64,000 bases of DNA. Source: Dasypus novemcinctus. Its lineage: Eukaryota; Chordata; Mammalia; Cingulata; Dasypodidae. Positions 23,101-34,900 of the stretch are shown piece after piece. The number at the start of each line of letters is the position of its first letter. Within the stretch, counting starts at the first letter, position 1. Under the pieces are notes generated by a model that was given only the letters and a program-made list of their open reading frames with translations, had not been told where the DNA came from and made no database searches. The position numbers and the translations under genes are program-made. The stretch lies in contig NC_080677.1 in the NCBI RefSeq assembly GCF_030445035.2, positions 108,927,263-108,991,262 on the forward strand, in the 5' to 3' direction.

Positions 23101-25867
23101 TTAGTTAAATGCTTGGCCCTCACTCAGATGGAGTTGTAGTTGTACATGGATAAAGCACCTTCCATCCAGGGGATTGCAAGTTCCCCAGGCAGAGGCAGTT
23201 TGTCAATCCCTGAAACACAGACCAGAAAGCCACGATGCAATTCATGGCAGAACTCAGTGCCGGCTGGAGTATGAGGAGAAACCGGGTCTTCTGCCTAGAA
23301 AGCTGATTCTTTCCCTAATTGGAATCATTTCCTGAGTCATTTATACAAAGAATCCCCCTTTCTGGGAGATGTAGCACAAGAGGAACTCTTTCAAATCACA
23401 TCAGTCTCATGTGGCTTCCCTAAATCATCCCAGTGGAGAGGAAGAAAGAAGTTGGCAGATCTCAGCATATTCATAGCAAACAACAAATTAAAGACTATGA
23501 CTTTAATCTTCAATATCCATAATTGCACAAAGAATCACGGATCATTTAAATAATACATGCCAACTAATCTAATGAAAAAACTAGTAAAGTAGAACATTAA
23601 AAGCAGTACCTCAAGCATGTAAAAACAATGTCCGATTGTAACATTTAACACACAAAGTACAGAATGAGAACAAGTCTTTGGAGGAGTGGCTATTTAAAAT
23701 CCTTACCGACAGGGCAAACAAAGCACTTAGGGAGGAATACCATAAATATATTCGACCTGCCAAATTTCTCAGGTAAATACATAGCAATTTTAGTAAACAG
23801 TTTGTCTAAACCGACTTTCCACATACATATATACAGGAGTCTCTCACACTCGTATTGTCTGCTGATGGCAACATGGAGAATAGGAAGGAAAGGGGACTAC
23901 GATTTACCTTCAGAAGAGAGAGAATCGGGTGGGAAAGTCTAAACCCCTGACTAGTCAAGTTTAAAATGGCATAACCAGATTTTTGTTACAGAGAAAACCT
24001 TTTTTTCTTAAAAAGGTTTATGTGTCAAAAATGGAAGAAAATCTTGTCCATGTTAGGGGAAAGTTGAGTGTGGAAAAATGTACAGTTTAAAATCGTTGCT
24101 TTAAAGAAAATAAAAAGCCAGAGCACTTTGGCATTAGCAAAAGGCTGAACTAAGTTCTCAGGCAATAAATTTATGGGGAAACATGACAGGCTCCTCATTA
24201 AAGCTATGTGTACATTGGCAGAATTTTATACAAGATTCTTGAATCTTGTGGAAAATTGGGCACGGCTTGACATCTGAACAATGTCCCTGGTTTGTTTGAT
24301 TTCTAAAGCATTGGAAAATGTTGCACTTTGGAAATCAAGTAGAGGAGAAGAATAAACATACCCTAAAACAGAACTGGGCTGAATCTGAAAGTTAGTTTTC
24401 CATATGTCTCTATGAGATATTTATTGCCTTTATTTTTCTTATAAATACAGCCCCTCATGCTAGAAATACTGTGGTGCTTTTTTTTTTCTTCGGTGGCGAG
24501 AAAATAGTACCTTTAAGGCAAATCTTACCCAGCAGCGGTAACCACCTAAGGATAGGCAATTTTCAGTTGGCTTTTCAGAGGCTGGTTGCCATGACAAAGA
24601 GCACAATTTATTCCTTAGTCCCTTATCACAGCTACAGATCACAGACCATAAAAATTAACAAGGCTCTTTTCCTTTTCCTTGCAATTTTGGAGTTCCTCAT
24701 CCTTACCTGAGGTCTTTTGTTCCCCCAATTAAATGGAATGAATGTCAGTCATCTAGCAATTCAATTAATGCTGATTCAAAATTCCGGCCAAAACCAGAAT
24801 CTATAATCACAACCTCCTAATCACAGCTCGGTCAAGAGAATGAAAAGTAAGCAGGAAATTGCACTAATTACTCAATTAGACTAATACTGTATTTTAAAGC
24901 AAGGGCTTAAGGGCTCTGACAAAGAACTATGTAGTCCTTCTCATCTTGTGTGCCGGCAGTTGCCCAACCAAAGCTGATGTTCTCAAGTGGCCGTAATTTC
25001 TACCCATTGAACATGGATGAACTGGAGCTGAGCAATAGAAATTTACAGCTGATAAACCAACTGCAAAGGAGGGATGGCTCCAGTGGGCTGCAAATGGCCC
25101 TCAGCACAGCCCTGGGGACAGGGGAGAGCCCCTTGTTCCCTGTATTAAGATAGTGACGTACCCATCATGGCTTCTGCTGGCTCTAAGAAAACATCGAGGG
25201 ATGAGGAGTGTTCAGGAAGTGTGAGGGTTACTCAACTAAGTCTTAAAATTGAGCCATGCTCTCAGTCACTGGCCTCCAAACTTACAACAGAGCCTGCAGT
25301 GGGCGCTGGGAAGAGAGCTGCTCAGCCAGCAGGCCTGCATCTGGTGTGGGCCCTGCCGGCTTGTGGGAACCTAAAACTCATCAACACCTCGGGGACAGCT
25401 TCCCAGGCAGTCATCATGAATGCCTGCCTGGAGGGAACTTCCTAAAACCAAGAACAGTGGTGAAAAAGAACTGGTTGGGAAGAACACACTGGCAAATGTG
25501 ACTGAAGTATTTACAAACCAACAGAGGATACAGGACGGCCAAGCTGGGCCTTATTAAAAAAAAATAAAATAAAAGCCTAAAAAAATTAGACCTTCCCCCC
25601 TCCCCCATTTAGTTTCAAAGACTTAAATATTCCTTAACAATAGGGAGGATACTAGAGCCTGCCACAGCTCTGTTTTCCACGGTCACTTCTCCAAATCCTT
25701 CCCCAGTTGGATATGGGGAGAGGGGCTGGAGACAGGAAGAGGGAAAAGGGCCTATCACACAAGTTGTGGTTTCCCCTCTGCAGCAGTTTCTGAAAATGAC
25801 CAACTTGGGAACTGCTCAGGGGTTCTGAAAGGAGAGAACATTTATTTGACTAACATAGACAAAGTCT
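20194..25867 (-). other. CEP41: CEP41 3' UTR (right part) and intergenic DNA
   Basis: No coding exon is seen. The part next to 25867 must be CEP41 3' UTR, because the stop codon is at 25868-25870 on the minus strand. The left end of the UTR cannot be fixed: AATAAA occurs on the minus strand at 24607-24612, 24429-24434, 24420-24425 and again near 20616. A MIR-like relic lies at about 21255-21430 (CTGGCTCAGTGACTCGGCAAG). Plus-strand open frames such as 24950-25153 lack any family match. Confidence 0.55.
24420..24434 (-). terminator. CEP41: Candidate CEP41 poly(A) signals, paired
   Basis: Two AATAAA hexamers on the minus strand (24429-24434 and 24420-24425) lie about 1.4 kb past the stop codon. 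Position and duplication make them plausible, but other AATAAA copies exist on both sides and transcript data are lacking. Confidence 0.35.
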
Positions 25868-25995
25868 TCACTTCCAGGGTTTGCCCTGCAGGCGGCCACT
25901 GCTGTGCGCGCGGGGGTGCGGGGGGCCGGCAGGACCCTTGGAGTCTCTTCCATCCTTGGAGTCTCTCCCAGAGGAGTGAGCCTGGTTCAGCCGGC
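25868..25995 (-). CDS. CEP41: CEP41 exon 11 (C-terminus, locally rearranged)
   Basis: 128 nt coding (S)[19 protein letters not shown], then a Gly/Pro-rich part and [11 protein letters not shown] plus the TGA stop. The start RLNQ and end LQGKPWK are as in human, but the middle is shorter by seven residues in my comparison and holds a direct repeat [11 protein letters not shown] from two copies of AGAGACTCCAAGG. The acceptor is CTTCAG|GCCGGC. Confidence 0.9.
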
Positions 25996-28900
25996 CTGAA
26001 GAGAGCAAGAGAGCAGGGAGCAGAGCGGCAAGAACGACTCCAGGAACACCCTGCCAAGTACACTTCTAAGCTAATCACGTTTTATTCTACAACCACTTTT
26101 TTAGCTAAGGAAGTCCTCTTAAGCATCTGCATTAGGTTAATGACAACTTACTGCTCGTTCCTGAGATTAGCTGGAAGGTGGGGAAGGGAGCAGGGTAGAA
26201 GAAGGAAAAGGAGACGGCTTTTCCCCCTCCTTCTCCCTTCTCCCCACCCAATCTGGTCTGGCCTTCATTCCTTTTCTGACAGAGCAGGGTGCATGGTGAG
26301 GACAGATTGGAGGATAGGGAGGACCAAGTACTGGGTCAAAGGTAAGGGAGGAAGACAAACTATGAGGGCGGTCTGAAGTGACTTAAATGCACTCAAAAGA
26401 CGCAGAAGGGCACAACCTTTCAAGAAGGAATATGAATGCCTTATACTTCCCTCCCTCAACTATGTCTGAGATACACACTTAATTTGACTGAAAAACTCTC
26501 TTCTCTTTCTATGTCTGTGCTCAACACCTAATTCTTGCCACTCTTTGGCATAACCTCCATGCCTACAGCACTTGCACCACACACACAGGCCCCAAATATT
26601 TTAAGAATCTGAGGATATTGTAAGAGATCAAGCTTTTCGTATGATGCGGTGATATTCAAAGCTTGAAATCTCAAACTCCACAGAACACATCTCTAAGGGT
26701 CAAAAATCTCTTACTAGGATTTTCTGCAGGACCCAGATCCTCTTCCAGGTAATATTCTATCTTTTTTAAGTCTTCTGGGGTAAATCTCCATTTATTCTCA
26801 GCCGGTGAGGGTGGCACTTTGGGGCTGGAACGCTTCCGAGCAGAACCAGGAGGAAGGACCTGCTGGCAAGATGCTGGCAGGGATCCAGTGATCAGTCCTT
26901 CTGGGAATTTCTGAGCTAAGACTTTTAGACCTAGGTATAGAAGATCACCAGAAAATGCAGCATTAACGTGATGGGGCCATGCCAAAACCCAGAAAGCAGC
27001 ATGCACTGCTTTTAATCTGTGGTCACGAAGTAGAGGGCAGCATTATAAAGACCTGAAATCTTTCCCTAACTGCTTCACTATTAAGTAAATTACAACAGAA
27101 AATGTCAGCTGTTCCACAAAACTCCTTTTGCTCAAGTCTTCAACATGAAGACTTTCTTAGAGACTCCTAAAGCAAGAACATTATTTGCAATTAAAAACAT
27201 ATGCTGACGGAACAAATCAAAGTTTCACATAACTCCCAACTCCTTTCAGCCAGCTTGGTTTTCTTTCTTTCTAAAATATTAACTTCTGAGCACTGCAAGG
27301 AAAATGGTGATGGGGTGGGGCTAAAGAGCGGTGAGACCAAATATCTGCCTCCTCAGTCCTAAAAGAGAATGAAAAAAGCCTGCTCACCTCCAGAGAGCAT
27401 GAAGAGGTTCTCAAATCCCCGCTCGCACATGGTGGTGGCAGCCTGGCTGGCCAGTCTTTCATCATCGTCATATAGAATGATGATCTTGCCATGGGCGTTT
27501 TTCTAAGAATCAGGTGAGTTAAGGTTTGACAGCACTGAGCTTACCCTCCTAGACTATAAGAGACCCCTTAAGGAACAAAGTGCTGTTAAGGTTCACCATT
27601 CTGAGTTTAGGGGAATGGTGAATGCCCCCCTATTTTACACATTACTCCAGCAGCTATTGATACTTTTCTTGTCATGAAAACCACTCAAGCTGGTATTCTC
27701 TTCTTTTTTAGACTAATATTACTACAGTCCAAGGCAGTACTAGTTAGATGCTTTATACCATTTAGCTCTTTTTACCTTATAATCCTGGAAAGTAAATATT
27801 ACAACCCCCATTTTACAGATAAGGAAACAGAAAAACTTTTGTGTTCAATGTGCCCACTGCAGCCTTATTTATAATAGCAAAAAAAAAAGTTAAAAACCAC
27901 CTAAAAGTTCAATACAGAGGAATGGTTTGGTAAATTATAGTGAATCTGAAGATGAGCTATTATACACCATCAAACATGGAGTTTATAAAGAGCTTGTGTT
28001 AATATGGGGCAATACACTGTAATATGAAGTGGAAAAAAAAACAAGATTCTAAATTATATATATTTGTAGCATGAGCTCAACTTTGTTAAAACAACACCAC
28101 CACACAGAAGACAGTCTGTAGTAAAATATTCCAAAAATTTAAGTAGAGTTGTTGCTCAATTGTGAGATTATAGATTTTATTTTCCTTTTTATATTTTTTC
28201 AGTACTTATGTATGATTGTTACGAGCAGCATAAATTAAAATTTTAAGGAGAAAAATGTTTTAAATAGAAGGAAAATATTTACTTCAGTTTTACTTGGGAA
28301 TGCTTTTGGGGAAGATAAAAAGCCTTAAGACTAACTCTCAATGGATCATAACCTTTAACCTAAAGTTTTTTTGCCCAGTACAACTGGTCTGGAAGCATCT
28401 GCCTTAACAGAGTAAATTCTAAAATATGTTAAACTGATTAATATCAAAGGTCCTTCACAGAGTTTTCTTACCAGGAGCATGATGCATGCTTTGTTTGATT
28501 CATGCAAAACTCATGCCACCCAAATCCTTAAAATGTAACAAAGGATACATACTCCAGAATATCATTTGAGTAAGGGTTCATTGTTCTAGACAGAGTTGCA
28601 ATTGGGTAACTGTAAGCTGCAAAGAGAATAAAAAGCTTAGGAAATCTGTAGTTCCCTTAGTACAACTTGGCTCCAATTCCCAGCTGGTTTAAGATCTAGT
28701 TAAGAGTTAAAGAAATACATTTTCAAAACCAACATGCCTCAAACCTAAGTATTTTTGTGAAAGAAAAGAAAGAGGATACTATTAATAAACTATGAAGCTT
28801 CATTTGTACCATTCTGATTTTTAGCACTGGGCCTGAGCCATCCGAGAACATCTCTGGCCTCTCTTAGAGCCTTAAGGTAGCTTTATGGATCTGGCTAACA

Positions 28901-31900
28901 CATGGTTTGCTTAACTGTTAACCATGGGATATGTTTCAAGCCCACCTGGACTCCAGAACAGGATCAGTTCTTGGTAGCAAGACACTCTAAAGCCTTTTCT
29001 CTTACCTCCAACAATGTGGCACTGCTGGTAAGAATCTCTATCTCGTACATCTAGCAGCAGGAAGGGGCAGTCAGGATAAGGTTTGTCTTTGGTGCTGGGC
29101 TCTACTTTCTTCACTAGCCCTTTGTCTAGATCCAGCTCCCCAACACCACTGATGACGCTGCAAAGGAACGGGGTAGGTCAGTAGAAACTAGTCAGGGCTT
29201 GGTCAGGGCTTAAAGGTCAAAGGCGTTTCTTCAAAATAGTGAGATGAATACACCATGTTTTTTGAAGGGAAAAGGAAATGGAGATCATGCCTCAGTTCAG
29301 CCTCCAAATGCAGGATCCGATAGATTCTGATTCTATCACACTCCACATGTCCACACTTCCTTCAGAGAAGGCACATTAGGGCATTAGCATGGCTGAGGGG
29401 GTGGAAATAGTATGGGCATGTGCTGCCTCCAGCAACAAGGGCAGCATTCAGAGAAAGAAAGCAGGGAGCAGTTCATCCAATGGAAGTTCAAGACGTTTAA
29501 GAAAGCAGAACAACGGGGAAACAAAGAAGGTTGATAGGGCAGGAAAAATTGTTCATATGTATACGTTATATAAAGTAACAATAACACTTTAATATATTTT
29601 CATACACCTGTACAGTGACCTAGCTGATGTGGACACAGAGCCTTAATATTTTCAATAATTATTTGTACTAATTTACTTGCATTTTATAGGTTATAACTTG
29701 AGGCTTGGAGAGGCTTTTAGATTTTGGTGGCATTCATGTAAAGAGTTGGGATTAAACTGTGGGGCTTTACAACTGCCAGTTTTTTCCATAAGGTTGTTAA
29801 CTCACTAAAATTCATCACCATGTTAGTATTTTATGCAAAATGTGGTATAAACATGAATCAAAGAAATAAGAAGACTAGGTGTCATGAACAAAAGGCCACA
29901 TAATGAAATATCTGTATTGGGATGAGAAGATGATTACTTTCCCAGACAAGCCACGGATTAATATGTAGCCCAGTTCCACGCCCATCACAGCAAATCAAAT
30001 TCTGCATTTAAATCTGATAAACACTGTAACAACACTATATAGTGCATATGCTGTTGAACCAAAGGAGAAGGAAAACCCATCTGATGAAACTATCCTCAGT
30101 GGAAGCCCTATTGACTTACCTCTTCTTGAATGTAAATTTATGGTTCTTTCACAAAAGTAGCTATAAAAATAATAATAGTGGTACTGATGGTAGCAATTCT
30201 AGGAGGTGCTGAAAATCTGCATTGTCTTCTAATCAATAGCTAACATTTGTGAGAAAGTGCTGCATCTTAGTCCATGGAATAAGAAGGACCAGCTGCATGC
30301 GGTCTTCCGAGCAACACCAAAGGCAGAAGCAGCTGGTAGCTTTCCCTCTCCTTTGCACTTATTCAGTATCACAGCACTGTGTGCGGCACTGTAAACTGTT
30401 TTTCTCATTCCAGACAGGGTAATTACAAGCCGCAGCAGGCAGAAAAGGGAAAAAAAATCATACCCTGAGTCAAAAGGTAGTAGTTGTAAAGTGAAATCCT
30501 AATAGCAAACGTGAATGTAGGGAGGCTGAGAACAATGGGACTGGGGAGTGAAAATGATTACTCTCTCATTAATATATTTTTACATTAACCGATTAAGCAT
30601 CCTGTGAGATAACTCAGGAGGTGGCATTTTTATAAAGAGAAAGTAGAAGGGCTGGGGGTAAACTGTGGAACTTCACTACTGCCAGTTCTATTTCTAAGGT
30701 AATGAAATCACTGAAATTGGTCTCTAGATTAATAGGAAGGCAAAACAGCAAACACATGAATGGGATTAGAGTACCTCTGAAGAGTTGAGCGACTGGAGTC
30801 GCCGGCTCCTGCCCTGTTGATGAACTGAACAGGACTAGGCGACTCATCGCTGGGGCTCCCCTTCCCATTGGTCCGGGCAGTGATTTCAGCATCAGGGTCT
30901 GAAGTTGTTGAATCGTTGTCTAAAATTTACAAATGAATAAATAATTAAATTTTACCTCAGGATTTGTATTCACTTAATAGGCATTGCCACTGAAATTAGG
31001 TAAAAAAAAGGACATCATGTTACCATTACTAAATTGTTCTAGAGATTCTAATGCATAGGTTCTCAGAATGTAGTCTGTGGACCCCAGAGGTCAACAAGGC
31101 GAAATTATTTTCACAATAATAACACTAAGATGATGATGTCTTTTTTACTGTGTTCACAGGTGCAAAAGAAATAGTGGGTAAAACTTCTAGTGCTTTAGCA
31201 AGAATCAGGGCAGTGGCACCAAGCTGTATTAATAGGTAAGCATTGTATTTTTCATCATTATGCAAAAACTCACAGTAATAAATATGCCAGTCTCACTAAA
31301 AAATGTCCCAGATGAAGCAGTAAAAATGCGTAATTTTATTAAATTTCACCCTTAAGTACATGCCTTTTTAATATTTTTTTTTATATTTTTAATATCAGGA
31401 ATGTATAACAATGATTTTGCAAGCAGATGAGGATTGTGGTTAATAATATAAATACAGGAATATTCTTCTGCTACAGGGTGTGAGAATGTGGTGATGCATG
31501 TGAAAACATAAATAATGCAATTTATGGAATATTGTTAACAACCACATTGTAATGCTTTTGGTAACAAAAGCAAAGTTGGTACGATATTAATTCTAAAGGT
31601 AAAAGAATATGGGGTTTAGTTTTGTGTGATATGAGTATGATTAACCAATTTTTTTCTCTTCCTCATTTTTTTTTCATTAATAAGGTGTCCTCGATTATGT
31701 CATTTAACTAATCTGTGTTCATCTGTGTATCTTTCTGAACAACCAGAGAAAGAACTGAGTTAGCAGTTGGAAATGGATGAGATAAAAGTGCCTGAAAAAT
31801 TACTTTTTAGGAGTAATGTTTCCATAACTTGTTGAGTTTCCTTTTTTGTTCTTTTATTTTTGTGAAACTGAAATAAAGTTGTTTACAAAAAAAAAACATG

Positions 31901-34900
31901 TGGTGTGATGAAATGGGAAGTATACATAAAGCAAATTTGCTGTACACCAAAGGATCACAGTACATCTCTCAGGGCAAAGTACAAGTATGATTGTTGAGTC
32001 ACGAAGTGAAGTAGCCACTTTTTTGGTGAACACTATTTCTACTTGGAAGAAAAACTGGTAGGAAAAATTATGGTTACTTAGACCTTGGTATCTGGCAAGT
32101 TAATAAATGAACTAAGTGAGCCTGTCATTTCAAGGAAAACGGACTAAATGTAAAACAAAACAAACAAAACAAAAACCAATAGAAGAAAATATAGCTGAAT
32201 AAGTTATCTTATTTTGAATTTTCTGAGGCTAAAGGAATAGGAAAAAAATACAAAGGCTAATATATCTGATCATAAAATCTTTATATATGCCAAAACCAAG
32301 GCAAAATTAAAAGGCAAATAACAAGGAAAAAAATCTGTAACATATGAATGAGAAAAGGATAGTATATTTAATTTATAAAGAGCTTAATTAACTAGCTCTT
32401 TAATTGAAAAAGGACCATGTGCACAGAGGAAAAATGCAATCAAGATAAAGCTGTCAATACAGACCCACAGGCCCTCCGTCCTCCTCCCCAAGGAAACTAC
32501 CTTCACACATTTATGCTTCCTTCCAAAAAGAAAACAACTGCATATATTTTACTTCTCTTCAACCACACTGTCCTTTTTCTTAACATGTACAGGAGCATGT
32601 GCATCCCAAGCATGCTGCTCTGTACTTTGGTTTTTCGTTTGTTTAGTTATGTATTTAGTCTTAATAACATAGCTTGGAAATTGTTCCAAATCAGCAAGAA
32701 ATGATTTATCTCATTTATTTTCAAGGCTCTATTGGTTTCTGTTGCATAAAGATATCATAATTATACAGAGCTTTATAAATCAAAAGGCTTAGTCTCTCTA
32801 TCAAAGAAATTTGAATCAAATGAGTAGATGCCGTTTTTCATCCATCAGCCTGGCAAATATTTACAGAAAGGCAATTACTCAGCATTGGCTAGGATGAGGA
32901 AGACAGGCATTCTCTCAATCTGGTGGGAATGTAAACTGGTGTGAACATCCTGGGGTTAATGTAGCAACGCATGGAGGGTCTTCAAATGGTTATATCCTTT
33001 GACCATCTGTGGTAATCTATCTGCAGGGAATAATCAGAATCACATAAAAATTTCTGTATATACACTGAAGCATTATTTTATAAAAGTGAAAAACTAGGGA
33101 AAACTGTAATGCTCAACCACAGAATAATTTTAAATAAAAGTATGATATATCCAAAGGATAGACAGCACGTGGCAATACAATCTTTATAAATGTCCTTTTG
33201 AATTCGATTTTAATGACCTAGAAGAGTAGGCATGATAAAATGTTAAATGAAAAAGTATATAAAGAGTTGGATTTGATTGGGGTGTGGAGTTGGATAGGGG
33301 ACAAAAAGGAATGATTGGTAAGTTTAATTTTCTTTATTTTATATTTTTTGCATTTTAAAATTTTCTATAAATATACTTTTAAATCAGAAAAAAACACAAT
33401 AAACATTATAAAAAGAATTTTTATTCCTTCAGACAGCCAATATGCACACAGATAACAATCTGTTCTACCGGCATTCCTGAGTGAGTTATTATTCTATGTC
33501 AGGACTAGAAAAACACTAATATTACACATTATGGTGTTCTACTTTAGAAGAGCCTATTTTGCTGTGCACGTTTATCTCAGAAGAGAAAATTGCATGTGCC
33601 CATATGTTCTGATGCTGCAAATCTCAACAATGAATTAAAGGACTAAATCCAGGTACTTATATAACTGGGTTAAAATTGTATGAGGAGACTCAATTATCTC
33701 TGTTACAAAGAGCCCTTATTTCTCTGCCAGGTGAGAGGTATCTGTCAAAGATAAATTCCTGTCTTTTTCAGATTCTCTTTATCCTCCCTGACAAAAAACA
33801 GCCCAGGAAATGACAGTTGCACAATCCCAGTGTTCAGGCTTCCTGAGAAACCTGTCTTGAAATCCGAAGTCAAATTCCTGGCCTACATCAATCTTAACAC
33901 AACACATTCCCCTTCAATAAACAGCCACACATTGATTGCTAGGTACTTTGGGATAAAATAAAGACCTTAATTCTGTGTATTCTTTTCATGAGAGTACAAC
34001 GCAGAGGTTTTATTTTGGACTCAGTATTTAAGAAAGGGAATCTGGAGCTTACCTACCTATCTAGTCTCATCTCCTAACCAATACCTATTCCTCCCTTAGT
34101 CCACAGCAAGATCCGATTATGTGATTCCCTAAACTCGGTGGGCATAACTTCATCTCCTGCCTTTGCTCTGGCTGCAGTGGCCTCACCCTTAACTTACACT
34201 GGTTGAGATCTACTTCCACTTCAGGGCCTAGTCAAAAGGGCTCTCCTCGAGGAAGCCTATCTCAGTTGCCTAACTGGAAAGTACTTTTCCTTCCTCAGGA
34301 CTCCCACGACACCCTGCATCTCTCCAAAGGCACTTTCAGAATCCCTTACGGAAGCAAAGCAGGTAGTGAGAAGACACTGGATTTTGCTACTGGAGACACT
34401 TGGATTTGTATCCCAATTTTTTCCCTTACTAGCTGTATCACCTTGAGCAAGTGATTTAACCTCTCTGAGGCTCAGATTTCTCATTTGTCAACTACAGATA
34501 TTATCATCTTCCTGCTAGAGGCTTTGAGAAGATTAAATTAGAAATCCTATGTGAAGTACCTAGCAATATAGTCAACAAATGATAGTTGCCTTCCACATCC
34601 CCATTATCAAATTCTGCCATATTAGTAGTTTTGTGTTCCTGTCATCATTCTCTTTACTCAACACGCACACACACGTGTGCATATACACATGACTACAAAC
34701 TCTGTGTGAGGAGAGCTGTGTTTTAGTCAACCATGTAGTGTCATAGCACAAAATACTGTGACCTGTACATAGAAGGCATTAAAAATATTGTGATTAGTAA
34801 TAGAAGAAAATGTAGCATTGATGTGGAGAGAGTGGCCATGGTAGCTGCTGAGGGGAGGGAGTGGAAAGAAGAGATGTGATGTGGGGGCATTTTCAGGATT

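Noticed and set aside
24950-25501. Several plus-strand open frames near the CEP41 3' end
   Set aside because: They lie in or beside the CEP41 3' UTR on the opposite strand, overlap each other in different frames and resemble no protein.
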